Below are positions 18,070-26,782 of a stretch of DNA of 64,000 nucleotides, in pieces. Under the pieces are notes generated by a model. It made no database searches and had not been told where the DNA came from. It worked only from the letters and a program-made list of their open reading frames with translations. The first letter of the stretch is position 1. Every line of letters starts with the position of its first letter. Made by a program: the position numbers and the translations under genes. The DNA is from an uncultured Roseobacter sp. (GTDB lineage Bacteria > Pseudomonadota > Alphaproteobacteria > Rhodobacterales > Rhodobacteraceae): assembly GCF_947495025.1 (NCBI RefSeq), contig NZ_CANLXG010000001.1, positions 1,178,001-1,242,000 on the forward strand, read 5' to 3'.

Positions 18070-18498
18070 TCTCCGTGGGCGCGCGCCGCTGTGGCAAAAT
18101 CCGGTCGCACGCCACTGACTGGCTGACCCGGGTCGAGACTGACGCCGGCCGCATTGATGATCGCCCGACAACTTTTGTCGGCGGTATACAGCAAAGGCTT
18201 CAGATTGCGCGCAACCTCATATCGGGTCCGGGGCCGGTCTTTGTGGATGAGCCCACCGGGGGTCTGGATGTGAGCGTTCAGTGCCGACGGCTGGATCTTC
18301 TGCGCGGTCTTGTTCGGAATATGCACCTGTCGGCCATCATCGTGACCTATGACATCGCCGTTGTGCGCCTGCTGGCAGATCACCCGATGGTCATGAAATC
18401 AGGACGTGTGGTAGAAAGTGGACTTGCAGACCGTGTTCCTGGTGATCCCCGGGCACCCGCATACACAGCTCCTCGTCAGCTCGGTCCTGCAGAGATGA
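18066..18498 (+). pseudogene. phnK: phnK remnant, 5' truncated and frameshifted; phnJ deleted upstream
   Basis: The segment after the phnI stop encodes only the last 60 percent of PhnK: SVGARRCGKIRSHATDWLTR, DDRPTTFVGGIQQRLQIARN, VFVDEPTGGLDVSVQ. About the first 108 codons, including Walker A, are absent, and no phnJ (about 280 codons) lies between phnI and this remnant. Remaining motifs have decayed: the signature FSGG is FVGG and the H-loop His is Tyr (VTYDI). A second one-base insertion, somewhere within 18436-18455, shifts the tail; in the other frame it ends HPHTQLLVSSVLQR at a TGA (18496-18498) that overlaps the phnL ATG, exactly as in intact operons. Confidence 0.85.
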
Positions 18499-19190
18499 GG
18501 CCCGCCGTGATTGAACTTGAAAACGTCTCAAAGACTTTTGTGCTGCACAATCAGGGTGGGGTCGAGATACCGGTGTTGCGCGACGTTTGCCTGGCCGTGG
18601 CACCCGGTGACTGTGTTGTACCGACGGGCGCATCCGGCAGCGGAAAATCTACGCTCATGCGCATGATCTACGGCAAATGTATGGCCCGTTCAGGCAGGAT
18701 CACAGTGGGTGATGCCGGTCCTGCCGGTGCTGAGCCGCGCAAGATCATCCGCACGCGGCGCGAATTGCCGGGATACGTCAGCCAGTTCCTGCGCGTTGCC
18801 CCCCGTGTCCCGGCACTGGATGTGGTCGCAGAGCCGCTGCCGTCTACCGGCAGCGGAGAGGAGGCCGCGCGCGCGCGGTCCACCTCACTGCTGGAGCGCC
18901 TCAATATTCCACAAACGCTCTGGAACCTGTCGCCAACAACATTTTCCGGAGGTGAGCAGCAGCGCGTCAACATTGCCCGCGGTTTCGTACGCAATTTTCC
19001 CACAATCTTGCTGGACAAGCCGACGGCCAGTCCCGACGTCGCCAACAGGGACGTCGTTCCGCACGTTATCAAAGAGGCAAAAGCAAGGGGCGCCGCAATC
19101 GTGGGGATATTTCACGACGACACGGCCCGCCGGCAGGTCTGCGACCGGGAAATTGACGTCACTTCATTCAACCCCGGTGCCGCTGCATGA
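18495..19190 (+). CDS. phnL: PhnL, ABC-ATPase-like phosphonate protein with degenerate Walker B
   Basis: A 231-residue PhnL: VIELENVSKTFVLHNQGGVE, Walker A TGASGSGKSTL (about residues 46-56), signature FSGGEQQRVNIARGF, H-loop VGIFHDD. The Walker B/D-loop segment reads LLDKPTASPD where the family has LLDEPTASLD, so the catalytic glutamate is lysine and a Leu is Pro. The frame is full length and its ATG overlaps the ancestral phnK stop (ATGA), but loss of the catalytic Glu suggests it drifts with the dead operon. It overlaps phnN by four bases. Confidence 0.85.
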   Translation: MRPAVIELENVSKTFVLHNQGGVEIPVLRDVCLAVAPGDCVVPTGASGSGKSTLMRMIYGKCMARSGRITVGDAGPAGAEPRKIIRTRRELPGYVSQFLRVAPRVPALDVVAEPLPSTGSGEEAARARSTSLLERLNIPQTLWNLSPTTFSGGEQQRVNIARGFVRNFPTILLDKPTASPDVANRDVVPHVIKEAKARGAAIVGIFHDDTARRQVCDREIDVTSFNPGAAA

Positions 19191-19738
19191 CCCGTGGTCG
19201 CCTCATCGCGGTCGTCGGACCATCGGGCGTCGGCAAAGACAGCGTGATCGCAGGTATTGCGCGCGCGTTGCCGGGCATCAGCGTCGTCCGGCGTACTATC
19301 ACGCGTAATCCCGATGCAGGTGGCGAAGTGTTTGACCCGGTTGATCTCAGAGCGTTCGAGGCTGCCGCCGCACGCGGTGACTTCTGCCTGCACTGGGGCG
19401 CCCACGGGCTGCACTATGGCATCCCCGCCGGCGTTGCAGACGATGTACGCCATGGGAAACTCTGTATCGCCAATCTGTCCCGGGGCGTTCTTTCGCAGGC
19501 CGCGGCGATCTTTCCCGACCTGCAGGTTCTCAACGTCACGGCAAGTCCGGAAACTCTGGCACACCGGCTGTCCGGCCGGGGCCGCGAAACCACCGGCGAG
19601 ATATCCGAACGACTGGCACGGAAGGTCGGCCCGATGCCGGGCGAAATTGACGTCACAACGATCAGCAACGACGGTGCGCTCGAGGATACCGTTGCGCGCG
19701 CCGTACATGCTCTGCGCATTGAAGGCGTGCGGCTATGA
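19187..19738 (+). CDS. phnN: Ribose 1,5-bisphosphate phosphokinase PhnN
   Basis: A 183-residue guanylate-kinase-like P-loop kinase. P-loop VVGPSGVGKDS at residues 10-20, VVRRTITRNPDAGGEVF is the nucleoside-binding loop, then HWGAHGLHYGIPAGV and the C-terminal lid. It phosphorylates ribose 1,5-bisphosphate to PRPP in the last step of C-P lyase metabolism. It appears intact and overlaps phnL by four bases. PhnN can serve ribose bisphosphate salvage independently, which may explain its survival. Confidence 0.88.
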   Translation: MTRGRLIAVVGPSGVGKDSVIAGIARALPGISVVRRTITRNPDAGGEVFDPVDLRAFEAAAARGDFCLHWGAHGLHYGIPAGVADDVRHGKLCIANLSRGVLSQAAAIFPDLQVLNVTASPETLAHRLSGRGRETTGEISERLARKVGPMPGEIDVTTISNDGALEDTVARAVHALRIEGVRL

Positions 19739-19832
19739 TCCCGCGGACGCCAGGAAATGCCCGACCCGTTTGCCGGTGGCCGGCAAGGAAACCCACCCCG
19801 TTACGGTGGCAGAACACAGAAAGCCTGAATAC

Positions 19833-21026
19833 ATGAACTCTTCTTTTCCATCTGGCGCAGGTCAGGATACGGGCAACACCCCGTCCGGGGATGCACAGTG
19901 CTTCGCGAATGCGCGCCTGGTTTTGCCGGACGGGATCGTCTGCGGCCAGGTTACTGTCACGGACGGAATAATATCCGACGTGGCAGAAGGCACGGTCACG
20001 CCAGAGGGCGCCATCGACTGCCAGGGCGATTATCTGCTGCCGGGTCTTGTGGAACTCCATACCGACAACCTTGAGCGGCATATCGAACCCCGGCCCGCTG
20101 TTGACTGGCCCCATCTGCCCGCTCTTATCGCACACGATGCAGAGCTGGCCTCCACAGGCATTACAACTGTGTTTGATGCCCTGCGCGTGGGGTCGATCCA
20201 CAACAGTTCGGCGCGCTACGGTGCCTATGCCCGACAGATGGCAACTGAAATCCTTGCAGCGCGCGATTCCGGGTGCCTCAGGATTAGTCATTTACTGCAT
20301 CTGAGGGCTGAAATCTGTTCGGAAACACTGCTTGAGGAAATGGCCGAATTCGGGCCGGATGACCGCATCGGGATCGTGAGCCTGATGGACCACACGCCCG
20401 GACAGCGGCAGTTTCGCGATCTGGAAGTGCTCAGAGCCTACGTCGGCAAAAAGCGCGGGTTGTCCGACGCGCAGTTTGTCACACACGTTGCACATCTCAG
20501 GGAACTGCAGAAACTCTATGGCGATAAACATGAAAAGGGTGCTGTCGCCCAGGCACGCCGATATGGGTCTGCCCTTGCCAGCCATGACGACACAACTGCA
20601 GCGCAGGTCGCGCATTCTGGCAGGAACGGGGTGAACTTTGCCGAGTTCCCCACCACCCTCGAAGCTGCAGAAGCCTGCGCAGAGGCAGGTATTGCAGTTA
20701 TGATGGGCGCGCCGAACATTATCCGGGGCGGCTCCCATTCCGGCAACGTCTCTGCGCAGACCCTGGCTGAGGCAGGTATCCTGGACATCATTTCTTCAGA
20801 CTATGTGCCCTCTGCCCTACTGTTGTCTGCCTTTCGCCTGGCCGACATCTGGCAGGATCTGCCGCGCGCCATCCGGTGTGTCACCGAAAACCCGGCGACG
20901 GCCGCCGGCCTGACCGATCGTGGCCGGATAGAGACCGGTCTGCGCGGAGATCTGATCCGGGTCCGCACCAGTGGGCCGACACCGCTGATCAAGGGGGTCT
21001 GGAGCCGTGGAGAGCGCGTAAGCTGA
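19833..21026 (+). CDS. phnM: Alpha-D-ribose 1-methylphosphonate 5-triphosphate diphosphatase PhnM
   Basis: A 397-residue amidohydrolase-fold enzyme. Metal-binding LPGLVELHTDNLERHIEPRP (here His-x-Asp rather than His-x-His, normal for PhnM) at about residues 70-88, VSLMDHTPGQRQF, SHDDTTAAQV, and the late ISSDYVPSALL with its conserved Asp. It releases diphosphate from the RPnTP intermediate before C-P bond cleavage. The start is put at 19833; the frame is open further back into phnN, and an in-frame GTG lies at 19806. It has about 25 extra N-terminal residues before the usual start of homology. Confidence 0.88.
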   Translation: MNSSFPSGAGQDTGNTPSGDAQCFANARLVLPDGIVCGQVTVTDGIISDVAEGTVTPEGAIDCQGDYLLPGLVELHTDNLERHIEPRPAVDWPHLPALIAHDAELASTGITTVFDALRVGSIHNSSARYGAYARQMATEILAARDSGCLRISHLLHLRAEICSETLLEEMAEFGPDDRIGIVSLMDHTPGQRQFRDLEVLRAYVGKKRGLSDAQFVTHVAHLRELQKLYGDKHEKGAVAQARRYGSALASHDDTTAAQVAHSGRNGVNFAEFPTTLEAAEACAEAGIAVMMGAPNIIRGGSHSGNVSAQTLAEAGILDIISSDYVPSALLLSAFRLADIWQDLPRAIRCVTENPATAAGLTDRGRIETGLRGDLIRVRTSGPTPLIKGVWSRGERVS

Positions 21027-21086
21027 CATTTGTCCGCGCGCTGCCGCTTGCCATGCGGCTGTAGCCGCACCAGGTTGGTGTTCAGG

Positions 21087-21653
21087 ATGACCTTTCACAT
21101 AAACGCAATGGTTTTCGCTCCCTTACTGGTCATGGTTATTGCCATGCCCGGGTGGCCTGCCGCCGCTGCGGGAGAAGCTGATATGGATTTGAACCCCGAC
21201 TGGGAATACGTCGCGGACACGGTGATGGGAGGTGTTTCGGATGGGACGGCGGCGCGGGTGCACGTGCAGGGCCGACATGCAATGCGCCTGACCGGCAGTG
21301 TGTCGACGGACAACAACGGAGGCTTTATCCAGATGGCTTTTGACCTGTCGCCGGGCGGTGGGCCGGTTGATGCGTCCGGCTGGCAGGGCATCGAGCTGGA
21401 CGTCCGCGGCAATGGCGAGGAATATGATGTCCGCCTGAGGACAGAGCAGCTCAGCCGGCCCTGGCAGTCCTTCCGCGCCTCCTTCCGGGCCGACCATGCC
21501 TGGACGACCGTCAGGATCAGCTTTGACGATTTTGCGCCGCATCGCACGGACGTTGCGTTTGACCCGGCGTACCTGCGCCGCATCGGTATTCTGGCTGTCG
21601 GACGCGATTTCACCGCAGATGTCGCTGTATCAGGGATAAGGCTCTACAGATGA
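21087..21653 (+). CDS. Exported CIA30-domain protein
   Basis: A 188-residue protein with a signal peptide (INAMVFAPLLVMVIAMPGWP, cleavage near AAAAGEA) followed by a galactose-binding-like beta-sandwich of the CIA30 type: WEYVADTVMGGVSDGTAARV, GGFIQMAFDLSP, GWQGIELDVRGNGEEYDVRL and the closing RIGILAVGRDFTADVAVSGI. Proteins of this family bind but do not obviously catalyse. It overlaps the next gene by four bases, so it may be co-transcribed with aspartate dehydrogenase; a functional link is unclear. Confidence 0.8.
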   Translation: MTFHINAMVFAPLLVMVIAMPGWPAAAAGEADMDLNPDWEYVADTVMGGVSDGTAARVHVQGRHAMRLTGSVSTDNNGGFIQMAFDLSPGGGPVDASGWQGIELDVRGNGEEYDVRLRTEQLSRPWQSFRASFRADHAWTTVRISFDDFAPHRTDVAFDPAYLRRIGILAVGRDFTADVAVSGIRLYR

Positions 21654-22471
21654 AGGAAAACCGCTTTCAATCACCCGCAAAAAAGGTTGCGATTATCGGA
21701 TATGGTGCCATTGGTGCAGAAATCTGCGGGCAACTGAATAGCGATCCTTCGGTCTTTGTCAGCGACGTGCTTGTACGGCCCGGGCGCACGGCAGATGTAC
21801 GCGCAGCGCTCGGTCCGCATGTTCGGGTGGTCACACGGCCAGAAGACCTGTCGCCTGATGTCAGCTTTGTGCTCGAATGCGCAGGTCATGCTGCCGTTCA
21901 GAATACGGCGCCCGCGGTTCTCAGGCTTGGTTTTCACCTCGGGATACTGTCCGCCGGAGCCCTGGCAGATGAGCAGACCGCACGGGCGCTTGAAGACGCT
22001 GCCCTGCAGGGAGGCGCTCAGATATCGGTCCTGCCCGGTGCAATCGGAGGCATTGATGCGCTGGCGGCGGCGCAGGACGGCCTGGATACTGTGATCTATG
22101 CCGGGCGCAAACCGCCGCAGGCCTGGCGGGGCAGCCCGGCAGAAGAAATCTGTACGCTTGACGATCTGACCGAAGAATTCGAGTTTTTCAGCGGCAGCGC
22201 CCGCGAAGCTGCCCGTCTGTTTCCAAAAAACGCAAACGTTGTTGCAACAGTCGCGCTCGCTTCGGTCGGGTTTGACGACACCAGGGTCACGCTCGTTGCG
22301 GATCCCCGGGCGGCTGGAAATTCACACCGGATAGTCGCAACGGGTCCCGTCGTTTCTCTCGATTATACCACCGCCGGATCTCCGCTCGCCTCCAACCCCA
22401 AAACCTCCGCGCTGACAGCGCTCAGCGCGTTGCGGGCATTGCGGAACCAAGGCTGCCTGATCCGGATCTGA
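21650..22471 (+). CDS. L-aspartate dehydrogenase (NadX family)
   Basis: A 273-residue NAD(P)-binding enzyme. Rossmann motif VAIIGYGAIGAEIC (about residues 13-26), the family signature YAGRKPPQAWRGSPAEE (about 146-162), LFPKNANVVATVALASVGFD (about 189-208) with the catalytic His later in NSHRIVATG. It oxidises aspartate to iminoaspartate/oxaloacetate or runs in reverse; no nadA or nadB is adjacent, so NAD synthesis is not supported by context. Its stop codon abuts the stop of the converging otnI gene: the two stops form TGATCA. Confidence 0.87.
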   Translation: MKENRFQSPAKKVAIIGYGAIGAEICGQLNSDPSVFVSDVLVRPGRTADVRAALGPHVRVVTRPEDLSPDVSFVLECAGHAAVQNTAPAVLRLGFHLGILSAGALADEQTARALEDAALQGGAQISVLPGAIGGIDALAAAQDGLDTVIYAGRKPPQAWRGSPAEEICTLDDLTEEFEFFSGSAREAARLFPKNANVVATVALASVGFDDTRVTLVADPRAAGNSHRIVATGPVVSLDYTTAGSPLASNPKTSALTALSALRALRNQGCLIRI

Positions 22472-23239
22472 TCAGCCCGGGAACCGGGCCATCCAGGCAA
22501 GTGTTTCGCTGGTCGGCCGCGCGGGCCGGTACTCTGCCCCCAGCGGATCTGTATATCCGAGCGATTTCAGATGATCAAAAACGTGTGCATAGCTGACCTC
22601 ACCATGATCCGGCGTGCCCCGGTCGGGGACAGATGCAAACTGGATATGCCCGATCAGTGGCAGCAACCTGGTCAGACGATTGGTCAGGTCTCCCTCGGTC
22701 AGCTGCACATGATAACAGTCGAACATCAGTTTCAGGTTGCCCGCACCCAGGTGCTCAATAATCGACTGTGCCTGCGCGGTCGAATTCAGAAAATACCCCG
22801 GCGCATCATAAGCATTGAGCGGTTCAATCAGGATAGTTATGTCGTGCGGCGCAGCCCTTTCACAGGCATAGGACAGATTGGCCGCAAAGCTTTTCCCGGC
22901 TTCAGGGCCAGAGGAAAAACCCGCCATCACATGCACCGCTCCGGCACCGATGTACTGCGCATAATCCAGTGCCTGGTCGATAGCGGCGCGCGCCTCACTC
23001 TCGCGCCCCGGCAACGCCGACAGACCGTTTTCCCCGGCCCCGGTGTCCCCCCGCACCGTGTTGATCCCGAGCATTGGCAGCCCGGTTTCGATCAGCGCGT
23101 CACGCACTCCGGCCGGGTCATTGTCATAGGGCCAGTGGCATTCGACTGCATCAAAACCGGCAGCATGAGCCGCGCGGATTGCGTCTGCCAGCGGCAGATC
23201 CGCCCACAAAAATCCCAGGTTCGCCGAAAATGCTGTCAA
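22472..23239 (-). CDS. otnI: Hydroxypyruvate isomerase family protein (OtnI-like)
   Basis: A 255-residue TIM-barrel xylose-isomerase-like enzyme: FSANLGFLWADLPLADAIRA at the N-terminus (FAANLxxLF in relatives), DAVECHWPYD, ILIEPLNAYDAPGYFLNST with the metal-binding Glu at about residue 138, MFDCYHVQLTEGDL, and SVPDRGTPDHGEVSY. OtnI isomerises 2-oxo-tetronate to 3-oxo-tetronate. It overlaps the aldolase gene by four bases, the pairing expected for the four-carbon acid sugar pathway. Whether it acts on tetronates or hydroxypyruvate here is not certain. Confidence 0.8.
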   Translation of the reverse strand: MTAFSANLGFLWADLPLADAIRAAHAAGFDAVECHWPYDNDPAGVRDALIETGLPMLGINTVRGDTGAGENGLSALPGRESEARAAIDQALDYAQYIGAGAVHVMAGFSSGPEAGKSFAANLSYACERAAPHDITILIEPLNAYDAPGYFLNSTAQAQSIIEHLGAGNLKLMFDCYHVQLTEGDLTNRLTRLLPLIGHIQFASVPDRGTPDHGEVSYAHVFDHLKSLGYTDPLGAEYRPARPTSETLAWMARFPG

Positions 23240-23886
23240 TCATCCCACTCCACATCAAAACGCTCTACGAGACCGCTGACCTGTTCTGCCGTCAGCATCC
23301 GCGCATTTATGCCGCGCATCATCATCGCAAGCCGGGCCGTGTCTTCGAGTTCCTCGATGGCGTTGCAGGCGGCCTCGACGTCTTTGCCTGCCACCACCGG
23401 GCCATGGTTTGCCAGCATCACCGCCGTTCTCTTTCCGGCAAGACCGCGCACCGCCTCGCCCATCGCGGGATCACCCGGCATAAAGAACGGAAGCAGCTTT
23501 ACCTTACCCAGTTTCATTATGGCATAGGGTGTCAGCGGTGGCAGAAAATTGTCCTCGTCAGCATCCGGCATCATCGACCAGGCGACTGAGTGACATGAAT
23601 GCAGATGTACCACCGCACCTGCCGTGCTGCGGGTCTCGTAGAAGGCCGAATGCAGGGGCATTTCCTTGGTGGGCGGGTCCCCGTCCGTCAGCGTGCCAGA
23701 GGCGTCAAACCGGCTGAGCCGGGCTGGGTCAAGACGGCCAAAACTGGTGCCCGTAGGAGACACCAGCAGGCCGCCATCCTGCGTCCGTGCCGAAATATTG
23801 CCGGTACTGCCCCCCGTGAGCCCCCGGTCAAAGAGCGAGGCCGCAAGTGTACAGATGGTTTCGCGCAGAACAATTTCAGATGTCAT
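23236..23886 (-). CDS. otnC: Class II aldolase/decarboxylase (OtnC-like)
   Basis: A 216-residue zinc aldolase fold protein. Seen: GGSTGNISARTQDGGLLVSP, TGTSFGRLDPARL, the conserved Glu of PTKEMPLHSAFYE (about residue 73), zinc histidines in VVHLHSCHSVAW and the later LANHGPVVAG. It matches 3-oxo-tetronate 4-phosphate decarboxylase (OtnC). Its usual partner kinase of the DUF1537 family is not in this window, so either the kinase is elsewhere or the enzyme acts on an unphosphorylated substrate. Confidence 0.8.
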   Translation of the reverse strand: MTSEIVLRETICTLAASLFDRGLTGGSTGNISARTQDGGLLVSPTGTSFGRLDPARLSRFDASGTLTDGDPPTKEMPLHSAFYETRSTAGAVVHLHSCHSVAWSMMPDADEDNFLPPLTPYAIMKLGKVKLLPFFMPGDPAMGEAVRGLAGKRTAVMLANHGPVVAGKDVEAACNAIEELEDTARLAMMMRGINARMLTAEQVSGLVERFDVEWDD

Positions 23887-23941
23887 GAGCAGAGTTCATA
23901 GCAGGTTCACCGGGTCGCACAATGCCACAGCCAATGCCGCG

Positions 23942-24628
23942 TCAGAGCTGGTGAAAGCGGTGTTGACGCAAAAGCGCTATGAGCATGGCACCGGCCTCTG
24001 TCCTGTGAGAGTGATGAATCCGGCGGGCAGCCTCTGCATCGCCGGACCGGATTGCCTCCAGAACACCTCTGTGATCCTCATGTGACTTGACCGGAGCCGG
24101 ACGCATATAAAGGGTCATCGCCCGCGCGCGGCGCACCTGGTCGGCCATCATTGCCGTGATCGCCTCGACACGCCGGTTCCCGCCAAGCCGCACGAGTTCA
24201 GAGTGAAACCGCTCGTCTGCATCTGCCCAGGCCTGACGATCTTCGGATTTGAGAGCCGCGTCCATATCCTCGATGCTGCGTTCCAGCAGGGACAGATCGC
24301 GTTCCCCGGCAGGTGCCGATGCGGCACGGGCAGCTGCCAGCGCTTCCAGTTCGGTCAGAATATCGTAAATTTCCTGCATGTCTTCGGGAGACACCGGCAG
24401 GATGCGGATGCCACGCCGCGGCCGGACCTCAACAAGGCCCTGTGCCTCAAGCATCAGAGCTGCTTCGCGCACGGGCGTCCGGGACATGCCCAGCCGCTCT
24501 GCAAGTTCTGTTTCGAGGTGATCGGATCCGGGAGAAAGCTCGCCGGCAAAGATCAGGCGCCTGAGCTCACCCACAGCGCGATAACTGTTGGACTTTTCCC
24601 TGAAATCATTTGGCGGCCCGAAAATCAT
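23942..24628 (-). CDS. GntR family regulator, FCD subgroup
   Basis: A 228-residue regulator: winged HTH at residues 10-75 (AVGELRRLIFAGELSPGSDH, AERLGMSRTPVREAALMLEA), then an FCD helical ligand domain with metal/ligand-type residues in DERFHSELVRLGGN and SHEDHRGVLEAIRSGD. Its start overlaps the Gfo/Idh gene stop by four bases, so it is inside the sugar-acid operon. The palindrome at 26783-26802 ahead of the operon is its likely binding site. The effector is probably the pathway acid or lactone. Confidence 0.88.
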   Translation of the reverse strand: MIFGPPNDFREKSNSYRAVGELRRLIFAGELSPGSDHLETELAERLGMSRTPVREAALMLEAQGLVEVRPRRGIRILPVSPEDMQEIYDILTELEALAAARAASAPAGERDLSLLERSIEDMDAALKSEDRQAWADADERFHSELVRLGGNRRVEAITAMMADQVRRARAMTLYMRPAPVKSHEDHRGVLEAIRSGDAEAARRIHHSHRTEAGAMLIALLRQHRFHQL

Positions 24629-25647
24629 AGCATGACCTTACGCCCGTTTTCAGCCGAAGCGTAGATGGCATCACGCACAGCGATTACTGTCAGGTAGTCA
24701 GCCGCTGTGTTTTCCGGTGTCCGGCCGGTTCGCACACAATCCACGACATGGGCCTGCAGATGCCGCACACAATCACCGCCGAATCCGTTCGCCTCATCCG
24801 GTGCCAGCACGTTTTCTGATTTGTCTGATCCAAAGGCGCGGAACGAAACGCTGCCGTCGCCCAGAAGCGTAAGGCAGCCATCTGTCCCTTCGAAAACCGC
24901 CTCACCCATGGTGCGCCGCAGGTTGTCGGCCACATGGTCCGCAAGCCGGTTGCCGTCAAAAACAGTGCGGACACCGTCAGGATGATCGAAATGCACCATG
25001 CCTGCGTCCTCACCGGCGATGGCGGGATTCAGCTGGCGCAGATCTGCGTAAACTGCGGTGGGGTCGCCGAAGATAAACCGGAACGTGTCGATCCAGTGCA
25101 CACCTGTTTCATGTATCAGAAACCGGGGCATCTGCTGAAAGTAAGGCTGGCGGTCGAGATAGGCCTCCGGCCCCTGCCCGTCTCCGGGGCGCAGCCGGAA
25201 CGTCGCCTGCATCGGTCTTCCGATCCTGCCGCACGCAATCTGATCCCGGATGACACGGTACCATGGCATAAAACGGAAATTCTCGTGCACAACCAGCGTG
25301 ACACCAGCGGCACGGGCTTCTTCGACAATCTCCCGCGCCTCACGAAGGTCCAGGCAAAAAGGTTTCTGACAGATTATCGTCCCAACGCCGGCCGCGATGG
25401 CCCGGCGCACAGAGGTCGCATGACCGGGTGGCGGCAGAATAATGTCCAAGATGTCCGGTACTCCGGCGTCCAGCATCGCGGCCAGGCTGCCGAAAGCGGG
25501 CAGTCCGGTCGCCTGCGCCGCTGCAATATTCAGGTCAGCGGACGCAATCGTCTCAACGCCTTCAATGCGGCTCCATGCGTCATAGTGGAACTGGCTGAAA
25601 TAGCCGGCACCGAGACAGGCAACACGCAGCGTATCCGGTGTGCTCAT
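24625..25647 (-). CDS. Gfo/Idh/MocA family oxidoreductase
   Basis: A 340-residue NAD(P)-dependent dehydrogenase. Rossmann motif VACLGAGYFSQFHYDAW (about residues 8-24), the EKP-type motif as ICQKPFCLDLREAR (about 92-105), and the second domain with FLIHETGVHWIDTFRFIFGD. Such enzymes oxidise sugars, inositols or sugar acids at a ring carbon. It overlaps both neighbours by four bases, so it belongs to the operon 26729 to 22472. The exact substrate is unknown. Confidence 0.87.
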   Translation of the reverse strand: MSTPDTLRVACLGAGYFSQFHYDAWSRIEGVETIASADLNIAAAQATGLPAFGSLAAMLDAGVPDILDIILPPPGHATSVRRAIAAGVGTIICQKPFCLDLREAREIVEEARAAGVTLVVHENFRFMPWYRVIRDQIACGRIGRPMQATFRLRPGDGQGPEAYLDRQPYFQQMPRFLIHETGVHWIDTFRFIFGDPTAVYADLRQLNPAIAGEDAGMVHFDHPDGVRTVFDGNRLADHVADNLRRTMGEAVFEGTDGCLTLLGDGSVSFRAFGSDKSENVLAPDEANGFGGDCVRHLQAHVVDCVRTGRTPENTAADYLTVIAVRDAIYASAENGRKVML

Positions 25648-26729
25648 AGCCCGAGTTCCGCGGCCACAGCTGCCGCCGCCTCCTGTGTTGTTGCATGCCC
25701 GCCAAAGTCTGCGGTCAGAACCTGCCCGCGCGAGATCACCCGTTCAACGGCCTCGCGCAATACTCTGCCATCCTGCCGGAGCGCCGGGGCATCAAACCGC
25801 AGGCCAAGCCAGTCAAGCATCATGGACGCAGAGAGGATCATTGCCATAGGGTTTGCCACCCCCTGACCGGCGATATCCGGCGCGGAGCCATGGCATGGCT
25901 GAAAGACTGCATTATTCAGACCGATGTCCGCGGACGGTGCAACGCCAAGCCCGCCCATCAGACCCGCGCCGAGGTCTGAGAGGATGTCGCCGAACATATT
26001 TTCGGTGACCAGAACGTCAAAATCCCATGGCTTGAGAACGAACCACAGTGCAGTCGCATCGACGTAGGCGTGATCGGCCTGCAGGTCAGGGTGCTTTCGG
26101 GCTTCTGCATCAAAGAGAGACCTGAAATAGGCAAAGGCCCGGAACACATTTGCCTTGTCCACACAGGTGACCCGGCCCGGTCCTCTCCCGGCGTCACGGC
26201 GTTCGCGCGCCAGTTCAAAAGCGAACCGGAAGAGCTTTTCTGAGATATCGCGCGTGATCAGCAGTGTTTCCCGTGCTTCGTTTTCGCTGACTTCTCCGCA
26301 GCCCTGGGTGTGAAACAATCCTTCTGTGCTTTCGCGGATCAGGACAAAATCAACCTCATTTCCCTCTGGCAGGTTCAGCGGCGTACGCTGACCGGGAAAG
26401 ATCCGCACAGGCCGGACGCCCGCAAAAAGGGTCAGCTCTTTTCTCAGATCAATCTGTGGCGAAATCTCTGTCCCATCGGGGTAACGCACCGACGGCAGTC
26501 CCATTGCGGACAGAAGAATGGCATCCGCCGCACGGGCGGTCCTCAAAGATGCCTCCGGCAGCGATTCCCCTGTTCTAGCATAATGCGCAGCGCCCGCCGG
26601 CACGGTATCAAAGCTGAGACGGTATCCGCTTTTGCCAGCCAGCGCCGCGAGGATCTCGACCGTCGGCCGCGTGATTTCCGGGCCAATGCCGTCACCCTCG
26701 AAAACGGCAATTTCAAAATTTGACTTCAT
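25644..26729 (-). CDS. Isopropylmalate/tartrate dehydrogenase-like decarboxylating dehydrogenase
   Basis: A 361-residue member of the beta-decarboxylating dehydrogenase family. Seen: IAVFEGDGIGPEITRPTVEI, LRKELTLFAGVRPVRIF (substrate-binding Args), LIRESTEGLFHTQG, the metal and substrate site DVLVTENMFGDILSDLGAGL, and HGSAPDIAGQGVANP (NAD-specific adenine loop). These enzymes oxidise a 2-hydroxy acid with a beta carboxylate, such as isopropylmalate, tartrate or malate. It heads the sugar-acid operon, so a tartrate- or tetronate-like substrate is more likely than leucine synthesis. Confidence 0.85.
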   Translation of the reverse strand: MKSNFEIAVFEGDGIGPEITRPTVEILAALAGKSGYRLSFDTVPAGAAHYARTGESLPEASLRTARAADAILLSAMGLPSVRYPDGTEISPQIDLRKELTLFAGVRPVRIFPGQRTPLNLPEGNEVDFVLIRESTEGLFHTQGCGEVSENEARETLLITRDISEKLFRFAFELARERRDAGRGPGRVTCVDKANVFRAFAYFRSLFDAEARKHPDLQADHAYVDATALWFVLKPWDFDVLVTENMFGDILSDLGAGLMGGLGVAPSADIGLNNAVFQPCHGSAPDIAGQGVANPMAMILSASMMLDWLGLRFDAPALRQDGRVLREAVERVISRGQVLTADFGGHATTQEAAAAVAAELGL

Positions 26730-26782
26730 CTGATCTCCTGACTGTCAGCCTGGGGCCTGAAAAATGGTACTTTACTCTTTAA

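Noticed and set aside
16974..19190. A single 738-residue PhnI-PhnK-PhnL fusion protein
   Set aside because: Ancestral stop and start codons of phnI, phnK and phnL are visible in shifted frames, and the PhnK part lacks its N-terminus. The open frame is a product of indels and deletion.
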